Below are positions 1 through 9,005 of a stretch of DNA of 64,000 nt, in pieces (within the stretch, counting starts at the first letter, position 1; the number at the start of each line of letters is the position of its first letter). The position numbers were made by a program, and so were the translations under genes. The notes under the pieces were generated by a model that was not told where the DNA came from, searched no databases, and worked only from the letters and a program-made list of their open reading frames with translations. This DNA is from Plasmodium brasilianum (Eukaryota; Apicomplexa; Aconoidasida; Haemosporida; Plasmodiidae), in contig NC_090114.1 of NCBI RefSeq assembly GCF_023973825.1, positions 682,001-746,000 of the forward strand. Reading direction: 5' to 3'.

Positions 1-1175
1 ATTTCCTTATTTTCTGTTTCTAATTTTTTGAAAAAATTTTTAACCCCTTTGTAACAACAAGCACTATCTAACACTGAATGAACAATCAACAGTGGAATGT
101 TTTTAGGGATATAATTCATATCATTATGTAAGTTGTCTACTGCTTTTAAAAGTTCATTACAAAGCTTATTAGTTACAGGCTTATGATAACAATGCTTATC
201 AAAAGCATATAAATCATTAACATATGGAAACATCTCAAAATTTAAGGATGGACCAAATCTTTGAGTTGGGAAAACATAATTTGCTACTTTAGATATAGGC
301 AAGTAGAAGTATTTAAAAATAGGTTTTTCCTTTAAACTATCAATTGATATCATTCCACCTAGTGTTATACCTCCTCTTATATTTAATTTTCTATTATCAC
401 TATCTTCCTCAGATTTACCAATTTGTTCTAAAGTTCGTAATACCACATTACCTCCCATTGATAAACCCATTAAAAAGAACGGCGGGACCTTCTTCTTTGA
501 ACCCTTAACACTGCAGCTAATGTTGCTGCAACCATTTGGAAGGTCACTACCATTAGTGCTTCCCTGAACACTTGTTGTTCCTTCACTTCCAATGCCGCTT
601 AGATCACCTGCTTCATCAATTCCAGTACTTCCTTGATCACTTGGAAGATAACCTCCGTTGCTACTTAGTCCACTTGTTGTCTCACTTCCAATGCTACCTG
701 TATGCTCATCCTCCTCCTGGGATAGCGAATTGTGAATTATGTTCATATACTGTAATATGTCTTCAGTGAAGTCGTCAAATTCATTTATGTGCGTTTTTAC
801 ATTTTGATAACACTCAGATTCACCATGACCTTGCATATCTAATCCATATACTGAGAACCCCTGTTTATTTAAATGCTCTACCCAGCTATCTTTGTATATG
901 TAAAAGTTGTCCGCATCTTTTAATACAACCTTATCATTACTTTGTATATCTACGTTATGATTTAAATATTCAAAACGAACATGAGAATTTAAAGCATGCA
1001 CTAATATCATAATACCTATTGGATACTTAACTAACCACGCATATGTCTTAAGCAACAGCCCATTCTTATTAACAAATGAACCTAATTTGGGATTTCCATC
1101 TAGACTTTCTTCAAAATTGTTCTGTACAGTCATCACCTGACTATCTGGAGCGGTTTCTTCGAAATTTTCTGCCAT
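1..1175 (-). CDS. PARE/lysophospholipase-like serine hydrolase, copy 1, C-terminus beyond window
   Basis: Alpha/beta-hydrolase of the Plasmodium lysophospholipase/PARE group; such enzymes cleave ester bonds of lipids or small esters. The start is the ATG at 1175 (MAENFEE). The reading frame is open to the window edge, so the last part, including the catalytic His, is missing here. Visible family motifs in order: LVHALNSH (oxyanion-hole strand; the neighbouring copy has LVHGLNTH), GLDMQGHGES, the nucleophile elbow GLSMGGN, and HSVLDSACC, which carries the likely acid residue. Between GHGES and GLSMGGN there is a Gly/Ser/Thr-rich insert of roughly 60 residues that the downstream copy lacks. It is transcribed in the same direction as its paralogue at 3315-4463, which shares most of its body, so this is a tandem duplicate. 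The family is clear; the substrate cannot be told. Confidence 0.9.
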   Translation of the reverse strand, partial: MAENFEETAPDSQVMTVQNNFEESLDGNPKLGSFVNKNGLLLKTYAWLVKYPIGIMILVHALNSHVRFEYLNHNVDIQSNDKVVLKDADNFYIYKDSWVEHLNKQGFSVYGLDMQGHGESECYQNVKTHINEFDDFTEDILQYMNIIHNSLSQEEDEHTGSIGSETTSGLSSNGGYLPSDQGSTGIDEAGDLSGIGSEGTTSVQGSTNGSDLPNGCSNISCSVKGSKKKVPPFFLMGLSMGGNVVLRTLEQIGKSEEDSDNRKLNIRGGITLGGMISIDSLKEKPIFKYFYLPISKVANYVFPTQRFGPSLNFEMFPYVNDLYAFDKHCYHKPVTNKLCNELLKAVDNLHNDMNYIPKNIPLLIVHSVLDSACCYKGVKNFFKKLETENKE

Positions 1176-1262
1176 ATCTTTTTTTGATACCAAAGAAGAT
1201 AAGTGTGCAGATGGAAATTTTGATTCAATCGGGGTAAAAGTTACTAAGTGTATGTATGTAAA

Positions 1263-1301
<39 letters not shown>

Positions 1302-2423
1302 GTATTACTTAGATTAAATCTTTTTTTTTTTTTTTCCTGTATAAAAATGCCGATTATTTTAATTAGAGATAAAAAAAAAAAAAAAAAAAAAAAGACCTAA
1401 AAATGGGACTAAATTGTCCAAAAGGAAGAAAAAGAATATGCGAAGTTAACTATAAGGCAACGCACAGCATATATATATATATATATATTACAAAGAAACA
1501 ATAAAAGACCTAGATACACAAATTCGTTAAAAAACTAAATGTCCTAAATTGTCTTAAATGCCTTGAAATGTTCTAATATGCCTTAAAATATATTTATGAC
1601 TGTTCGTAAAGTTATCATATTTTAAAAACTTGAATATCAGAAAATTGACATGAAAAAAAAGGTATTAAAAAAAATATACAAAATTGTTGAAAATATACGA
1701 AACAATTGAAAATATACGAAACATCTGAATACATACGAAACAGCTGAAAAAATACGAAACAGCTGAAAAAATACGAAACAGCTGAAAAAATACGAAACAG
1801 CTGAAAAAATACGATAACGTCGAAAAAATACGAAATAGTCCAAAAAATACGAAATGGTCCAAAAAATACGAAATGGTCCAAAAAATACGATATAGTCCAA
1901 AAAAGTACAGAATAGTCGGAAAAATACAAAACGGTCAAAAATATACAAAATTGTAAAAAATATACAAAATATTTTGAAACATGCAAAATGGTTAAAAATA
2001 GAGAATAATTAAAAAATGAACAAAATTCTACAAAAAAAAAAAAAAATAATAAAATCCCTTGAGAATTTCAAAAAAATATAATTTTCTTTTTTGCAGTAAG
2101 GTTACGGATCGATTAATAATATTATTTTTGCTTAAACTATTTGTAAAAAATATAAAATATATATATGTATTTATATATAGATATATAATAATAATAAAAA
2201 AAAATAAAAATATTATAATTTTTTATTTTTTTTCATTTAGATTAATTATTTTTATATTATCGTAAAGTAAAAAAAAAAAAAAAAAATTATACATATAAAA
2301 TAATTTATTCTTCTCCAGAGAGAAATAAGAAAAAATTAGTATCTCGGCTCAAATTATTTTGCGTGCAAGGAACAAAAATACGAAGAATATTTGCTAGGTG
2401 GGAGTACTATTTTAAAATATAAA

Positions 2424-2470
<47 letters not shown>

Positions 2471-3256
2471 TCCATACATGTATATATAAAGATAAAAGGG
2501 GCCATGATAAATTAGTCTCATATGCTTTTACTATTCCGAAGACGTTATAAGAAAAGAAATTTTTTTTTTTTTTTTAATTTTAATTATCAATTTTGCTAAA
2601 AGTCCAATGTGAAAGTAGTAAAATATTTACATGAATACCTATAAGTAATATAGGTGATTATACGCACATAAATATAAACAATAGTACAAACATACGTAGT
2701 ATATACAAAATAATATATACATATTAACTATATAAATAAAAAACTTAAGGTTTGCTAGAAATGAAAATTAATGTAAAACATATTGTGACAAAGTGCTATG
2801 AAGAGTTATAAATAAAAAATATTTTTACTTTTCCTTTTCTTATATTATTTATATAAATAAAAAAAATTAAAAATTAAAAGGAAATTTCCAAATAAAAAAA
2901 AGAAAAAGAAATTAAAAAGAAATTTCCAAATAAAAAAAAAAAAAAAGAAATTAAAAAGAAAATAAAAGGAAGGGGTTAAACCAAACGTTATCAAATAATC
3001 CCCATTATATCTCTAAAATCGAGTATAAAAACTGCGGCGCACGTCTTCCATTAGTGTACAATTTGTTGTGCATTATAAATTGCGTTAAGTTGCATCTTGG
3101 AGTTATATATGACCATGCATACATACGTCCCAAATGATTTCCCATATGCACATTTCCACGTATAAAAGAAAAGTTCACACATGTTTTGGGTTGGGGGGGG
3201 GGAAAGAGAGAGATAATACCTATCATGTCGGATTGATTCAAATACATTAACCATAT

Positions 3257-3293
<37 letters not shown>

Positions 3294-3314
3294 TTTGTGC
3301 CAATGGCGAGCCAC
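1176..3314. other. intergenic region between the two hydrolase copies
   Basis: AT-rich spacer of about 2.1 kb that holds the 5' flank of copy 1 and the 3' flank of copy 2. It contains TA runs (about 1266-1292, 1471-1488, 2432-2458), several dA/dT tracts, a run of about 33 T at 3260-3292, and the degenerate array at 1676-1975. No coding region is seen. Confidence 0.7.
1676..1975. repeat. degenerate 18-19 bp tandem repeat
   Basis: Repeats of a unit like TACGAAACAGCTGAAAAAA. The central copies near 1735-1810 are nearly perfect and diverge outwards into AAATGGTCC and AAATTGT variants. The minus-strand open frames over it (Phe/Tyr/Ser-rich) are products of the repeat, not genes. Confidence 0.85.
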
Positions 3315-4463
3315 TTAAGAAACATTCGAAAGCCACTCAATGACTTTTTTTAAGACTTGTTCATTGCCCGGTTCCATTGTTAACACATGATCCATATCTT
3401 CTAAAATGTGTAATTCTTTTTTATCTGAATCAATTTTATTATAAAATGTTTGAACCCCTCCAAAGAAACAAGCACTATCTTGCTTTGAATGTATAAAGAG
3501 TATTGGTATATTTTTAGGTAAGTGTACCATATCGTTATTTAAATTTTCTATTGCACTTAAAAGTTCATAACCTAGTTTACATGTTATAGCTTTATTATAT
3601 CTATTTTTATCAAAGTGAAAAATGTCATTAATATATGGAAATTTTTTAAAATGTAATGTGGGACTAATTCTTAAACTTGGAAAAAAGGTAGCAAAAAATT
3701 TTGAAAAAGGGATATAAAAATATTTATATGATGCTTTTGTTGCTAACTCGTCTATTGATATCATACCAGCTAATGATATACAACCTCGTATATTTAATTT
3801 ATTATTACTATCTTTTGATTTACCTAAAATTTCTAAAATTCTTAAAACTATGTTACCCCCCATAGATAGACCCATAATATAAAATGGTGGAATTTTTGTA
3901 TTAGTAATATTATCATGAATAGATCCATTAGTACCTCTTTTATGTGATAAACATAACGTATCATGTACTCTATTAATATATTGTAATACATCATATACTA
4001 TATCATCGAACTTTTTTACATTCGTCTTTAAATTTTTCCATCCATCCGATTGGCCATGTCCTTGTAAATCTAAACCATATACTGAGTAACCCTGTTTATT
4101 TAAATGCTCTATCCAACTACCTTTGTATATGTAATAATTGTCAGCATCTTTCAATACAGCTCTTTCATTATTTCCTTCTATTTCCACATTATGCCTTAAA
4201 TACTCTAATCTTACATGCGTATTTAAACCATGCACTAAAAACATAATACCTTGGGGGTCCTTAACTTGCCATGAGTATGTCTTTATTGATAAACCGTCTT
4301 TATTATTAAACGAATCCACTTTTGGTTTTCCATCTAGCTTTAAATTTGCAGCTAGCGTACAACCACTTCCCCCTTTTTTCATGGCCTTCTCCGTCGAACG
4401 AACAGAGGCCATTAGAGAGAACAAGAAAAAAAAGATGAAATGAAAAAAATATGCGACAAACAT
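3315..4463 (-). CDS. PARE/lysophospholipase-like serine hydrolase, copy 2
   Basis: Complete single-exon alpha/beta-hydrolase of 382 residues from the ATG at 4463. Motifs: LVHGLNTH (oxyanion hole), GLDLQGHGQSDG, nucleophile GLSMGGN, acid residue in HSKQDSACFFGG, and catalytic His in DMDHVLTMEPGNE near the C-terminus, so the triad is intact. P. falciparum PARE (prodrug activation and resistance esterase) belongs to this family, and its locus is where I recall it being syntenic with this window. Start choice matters: from 4463 the protein begins with a hydrophobic stretch (FVAYFFHFIFFFLFSLM) that could be a signal peptide or anchor. An in-frame ATG at 4412 (MASVRS) would give a cytosolic form. 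A third ATG lies at 4382 (MKKGG). Function is inferred from family only. Confidence 0.93.
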   Translation of the reverse strand: MFVAYFFHFIFFFLFSLMASVRSTEKAMKKGGSGCTLAANLKLDGKPKVDSFNNKDGLSIKTYSWQVKDPQGIMFLVHGLNTHVRLEYLRHNVEIEGNNERAVLKDADNYYIYKGSWIEHLNKQGYSVYGLDLQGHGQSDGWKNLKTNVKKFDDIVYDVLQYINRVHDTLCLSHKRGTNGSIHDNITNTKIPPFYIMGLSMGGNIVLRILEILGKSKDSNNKLNIRGCISLAGMISIDELATKASYKYFYIPFSKFFATFFPSLRISPTLHFKKFPYINDIFHFDKNRYNKAITCKLGYELLSAIENLNNDMVHLPKNIPILFIHSKQDSACFFGGVQTFYNKIDSDKKELHILEDMDHVLTMEPGNEQVLKKVIEWLSNVS

Positions 4464-4602
4464 AAAAAATAAAACGGGGTGGGAGCATATACTTACTTAT
4501 ACAAACAAATACATGCATACGTATATATATAACGTGCACATGTACACATATGTATGTATTTATGTATATATATACTATATACGCGTAAATAAATACATAT
4601 AT

Positions 4603-4652
<50 letters not shown>

Positions 4653-4893
4653 TATATGAACAAAGCAGCCTCAACTTATTAAGAGGGAATACTTATTATA
4701 TGTTTTAATTTACTGGAAAAAACAAGAGCACAAAAAATATGCAAAAAATAGTGTAGAAAAAATTGCGAACTTTTAAATCCTCAAAAGGAATGCAAAATTA
4801 CAAAAAAATAAAAAAAAAAAGTTAAGCACTAAACGCCACAGTAAAAATAATTGTAAAACTTATGGACCATCGTTTTTATATTTTTTCATTATT

Positions 4894-5100
4894 TTTTTAT
4901 TATTTTATTATTTTTTTTTATTTTATTTTTTTATTTTATTTTTTTATTTTATTTTATTTTTTTATTTTATTTTATTTTATTTTATTTTATTTTATTTTAT
5001 TTTATTTTATTTTATTTTATTTTATTTATTTTTTTTTTTTTTTTTTTTTTTTTTATTTTTATTTTATTTTTTTATTTTTAATTATTTTTTTTTTTTTATT
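4894..5100. repeat. ATTTT pentanucleotide array with adjoining poly-T
   Basis: Imperfect then perfect tandem ATTTT units, with about 15 near-identical copies around 4950-5027, followed by a T tract. The plus-strand Phe/Leu/Tyr-rich open frame across it is a by-product. Confidence 0.9.
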
Positions 5101-5423
5101 CTTTCTTATTTGGGCAATCTTGCATACAGAGTTGTAAAAGTAACGCAGAAAATAATAGATTAATGAGATTATAAGCACTTCATTATTTACTGTTAACAAG
5201 AAAACAGCTTCATAATATTTTTAAAAATACATAAAATTAGTATGTAGTAACATGAATATATATAATATGTATAATAAAGCAGAAAAACATGCGTATCATA
5301 CTGGAATACGAAAATTATACATAATACATAATAATACGAAAAATAAAAATAGAGGAAAGCCACAAAAAGGATATATAAAAAAAATAGGCCGGAAAAAAGT
5401 AAAAAAAAAAAAAAAAAAAAAAA

Positions 5424-5612
5424 CGAACAAACAAACAAACAAACGAACAAACGAACAACCCACCAACCAAACAAACAAACAAACGAACAAACGAACAAAC
5501 GAACAAACGAACAAACGAACAAACGAACAAACGAACAAACGAACAAACGAACAAACGAACAAACGAACAAACGAACAAACGAACAACCAACCAACCAAAC
5601 AAACAAACAGAA
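5424..5612. repeat. 8-bp AACAAACG satellite
   Basis: Tandem AACAAACG units with AACAACC and AACCAACC variants at both ends, giving a loosely symmetrical array. It makes open frames on both strands (Thr/Asn/Lys on plus, Val/Arg/Leu/Phe on minus). None has other support. Confidence 0.9.
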
Positions 5613-7350
5613 CGAAACGAAAAAATATAAAATTTCTCTATTAATTTAAAAAAATGCGAAATTGTTCAAAATTTTAACCCGCTTTAATTTTGCATAATTT
5701 TGTTAAATAACTTAAGAAATGAAAGCCTATATGGCACCTTTTTAACAGTTACATATTATATAAATAGGCATGTAAAATATATGAAAAAAAAAAGAAAAAA
5801 AAATACAAGTGTTCACTTAAAAAAGTAAAGTGGAAAATTACCAAAAAAAAAAATACAAAAGTGTTAAGGGGGAAAAAAATACTATTGCAACTCTATATAA
5901 TAATAATAACGAACTAGCGCGGCTATTTTTATTAGTAATACGAGGAAAAAATAATTAAACAAAAAGAGTGTATTGAGAAATAAAGGATAATGGCATTTTA
6001 AGCATGGAACACAGCTTTTCACTCGCCTTATTATGAACAATAATTTAATTTTTAGTATCAATTATTCTTAACAATCCTTATTTTGAACATCGTTTTATTT
6101 TTTGTATACTTATAACGTGCATTTTTTTTATAATACTTTTATTTTTATAATTGCGCCTTATTAATGATGATATAAATAAATTATGTCTAAAATAATTTTA
6201 AACCCATCTTATATGCAATATATATATATATATATATATGTAATTATACGTAAATAATTATTCCCCTGCATATGAATACGCGAAGGGGTAATCCCCCTAG
6301 TAACACTATTATGCATGTAAAATAATATGCGCATACATTTGCACATGTATATGTAAATATATTTTATATATTAAGCTTATAGCAGGATGGAAACGTAACC
6401 TACGGGGAAATACAGCATTATGAGATGCAGGTCTAAAAAAAAGAATGCAACTAAAAAAAAAAAAAAAAAAAAATTAATCTCACTCTTTTTGTATATCTTC
6501 ATAATGTTAGGATCAAATTTAGCGGAAAAAATTTGTTCCCCTCATTTTCCACCACTAAGTTCAGCTGGCACATATATATATATATATATATATGTACGTA
6601 TGTATATATGTATGTATATTTTGCGTGGGGTATAAATGTGCAAACTGTGTTATATGCATTTCTTCAAGTTCAACACGTACCGATAACGTGCACTTGCTGA
6701 CGTGTATATAAATATTTACGCACGGTGTTCTTATGGTATACTTTAAATCATCGTTATTCATAATTTCGATTGTTTAAAAACACCATTTTCAAAATAATTA
6801 TAATTTATAAAATTCTTCAGTTATTTATACTTGTACTTAGAGCACCATCTTATATTTTTTAGCTCCAAAAATTTTTTTTTTTTTTTTCGTACCATTCTCA
6901 AAAAAATAAAGGAATATTTATTCTTTACATACAATACTTCTAATTCTAATTTTCTTCATGTAAATTTAGGCTTAAACTTATATTTTTTTTTTTTTTAAAA
7001 CAATATTTCCCAAACAGTCCAAATATAATATAGAATGTTTGAATGCCGAAATGGTATTTTAAATTTTTTTATTTTTTCACTCTCCCGTGCCCTCTTATTG
7101 CATTAAGAAGCATTCTTAACAGAAATATAGGAAGAATTTCATTCTGCGTTTAAATGATCATTATCATATTTAATTTTGTTCGTACCTCTTTTGACACAAA
7201 AAGAATATATAGAAATAAATAAATACCGTTTATTTACGGGAACCACATATATACGTTTAATTGTATCCCTTGAAGGGTATAACATAAGATCCGCTACGGT
7301 CAACTGAATTACAGAAGCACCATCGTTCTAGTGCCGCCTGACTTGTACAC

Positions 7351-7608
7351 GTAAGTACATACATAAACATGTATATATATGCACATATATATAAAGACAT
7401 ATATAGGTGTGCAGAAGAACGGTCCATCCATTTGCTGGCGTTTGTTTCCTTCTCTGTTGCACAAGCAGGGAAGCCCCATGCATAAAATAAAATTTGTACA
7501 TATATGCACACATGTAAAAATGTACATATATACGAATGTACTTCTGCACGTATGTACGTGTGTATGTTTGTATAAACATGAAGCAACTACGTAAATCTAC
7601 CTTTTTAG
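7351..7608 (+). other. possible 5'UTR intron upstream of the UQCC6 homologue
   Basis: A perfect donor (GTAAGT, 7351-7356) follows a non-repetitive block. A pyrimidine-led acceptor (CTACCTTTTTAG) ends at 7608, 39 bases before the start codon. Sequence signals only. Confidence 0.35.
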
Positions 7609-7647
7609 ATATCTAGCAATATATTCGCAACATCTCAATAAAGAATA

Positions 7648-7845
7648 ATGCCCTTAGGTGTGCCTCTAAGAAAGTACCTCTTCATTGTGTCCACTTCCTT
7701 TTTATGCATGGCTATGGGCTCATGTTGTGTGCATTTAATTATGAAACCAGAAATGAAAAAATATAATATTTCTAAGAATTTAGAAAGTAGAAATAATGCC
7801 ATTCAGGAGGTTCAACAGGAAATACTACGGAAGAAAACATTATAA
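7648..7845 (+). CDS. UQCC6: brawnin/UQCC6-like microprotein (DUF4516), complex III assembly
   Basis: A 65-residue protein. The N-terminus MPLGVPLRKYL is followed by one hydrophobic segment (FIVSTSFLCMAMGSCC, about residues 12-27), then VHLIMKP and a polar helix. This is the layout of animal brawnin/UQCC6: MPxGVP start, YL, small-residue membrane helix ending in G..VVH, then RP. Brawnin sits in the inner mitochondrial membrane and is needed to assemble respiratory complex III, the target of atovaquone in malaria parasites. The ATG at 7648 is preceded by an in-frame stop, so the N-terminus is secure. A possible 5'UTR intron runs from GTAAGT at 7351 to CTTTTTAG ending at 7608. The homology is my recognition from short motifs; no search was run. 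Confidence 0.75.
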   Translation: MPLGVPLRKYLFIVSTSFLCMAMGSCCVHLIMKPEMKKYNISKNLESRNNAIQEVQQEILRKKTL

Positions 7846-9005
7846 TGCGTAGTAATTCATGGTAATCATGTATACAAATGTGTACAGATCGTTATATATA
7901 TATATACGTATGTATATGCAGATATGTATATACGTAGGTGTATATATATTTATAAGTAGATATACGTACATCCACTGACAGGTCTCCAATCATATACGCA
8001 ATAAAGGGATATAAGTATGTTCCTCTAAACCCATTGAAGGAAACCGAGCAAGCGGAGTGATCCCACGTAAATAAAATGAAGACATGCCTTTTTTTTATTT
8101 GCGTTATATTGCTAGGACAAAAATATTGATGAGTTGAGAATACAAAAAAAAAAAAAAAAATTATGAAGATCGAACATTTTTCAGTAGTTTTACTTACGCA
8201 TTTTTAAGTATAATTTTTTTTGAAAATATTTTAAAAAAAATTTTCGAAGTTGATGCATTGTACAAATACACACCTAAGTACGCGTACGCGTATGCACAAG
8301 TAAATATATGTATATATGTGCACACACACATATATACAAACATATACAGGGAAAATAAATTGAAAATTTAATTATGGAACTCACAAAAAATAGCAAATTT
8401 GTAAAAAACAAATTGCACATGAAAAATGATGGCTCAGGCAAATATACAAATTACTATAAGTTCATAACAAGATATACTCAAGCGTAGCAACGGCGAATAG
8501 ATAACTGCGGTAACTGCGGTAACCGTTGTGCCCGCATAACCATACCAACGCGCTAAGCGTGAGAGAAAAATTAACAGCAAGGTTAATAAAAAAATAGTCT
8601 TCGCAATTCTTATGCCAAAAAACCGAAGTTGACATGATTACTTAAAAAGAGATGTATATCACTTAACACGTAAAATTTAACACATAAATTGTTTGTGCAT
8701 GGATTACCCCAGTAATGGATATATACACAATTACTATTTTGTTGAACACTTTTTATTTTTGCATAAAATGTAAGGGATGTATTTTATGTGTTCGTGTATA
8801 ACGTACACATGGTTATTTCTTTCTTTTTTGACTCCCCCACGGTGTACATACATCTAATTTTTTGTTCCCTATATAATATATCCGGCTCTTATCTCTGCCA
8901 GTGTTTCTATTCCTATACCCTTTTTTTTTTTTTTTTTTTTTTTTTCTCTTTACCTATTGGTAGCACTTAACCAAATTAATGGTAACAACTGCACCCGCTT
9001 TTACG
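7846..9005. other. convergent intergenic region with two unexplained islands
   Basis: Spacer between the UQCC6 homologue (+) and the hydrolase/MORN gene (-). Most is TA-rich. Two islands differ. One is an acceptor-like CACTGACAG with a 26-codon open frame ending in TGA at 8060 (plus strand). The other is a much more GC-rich block at about 8462-8635. A T run of about 25 lies near 8920-8945. The islands are treated in the findings. Confidence 0.6.
8462..8635 (-). CDS. candidate 57-residue small membrane protein or structured RNA
   Basis: An ATG at 8635 opens a frame of 57 codons to TGA (MSTSVFWHKNC...). It has one hydrophobic stretch at residues 14-34 (YFFINLAVNFSLTLSALVWLC). The block is distinctly GC-richer than its surroundings and uses many C- and G-ending codons, unlike real genes here, so a non-coding RNA is as likely. 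Inverted repeats are present: CAACGG 8488-8493 with CCGTTG 8523-8528, and ACGC/GCGT at 8548-8560. No homologue recognised. Confidence 0.25.
   Translation of the reverse strand: MSTSVFWHKNCEDYFFINLAVNFSLTLSALVWLCGHNGYRSYRSYLFAVATLEYILL

Larger units (their letters stand above)
4464..7647. other. intergenic region, repeat-rich
   Basis: Divergent spacer of 3.2 kb between the minus-strand hydrolase and the plus-strand UQCC6 homologue. It holds a TA run at about 4614-4652, an ATTTT array, a poly-T stretch near 5030-5055, an AACAAACG array and many dA/dT tracts. Two less AT-rich blocks near 7257-7350 and 7415-7500 do not look like spacer. The first ends in a consensus donor (GTAAGT at 7351), so they may be untranslated exons of the downstream gene. 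Confidence 0.6.

Noticed and set aside
5193..5644. Frames of 95-137 codons on both strands over AACAAACG repeats
   Set aside because: Repeat-derived; both strands open at once and no conserved features.
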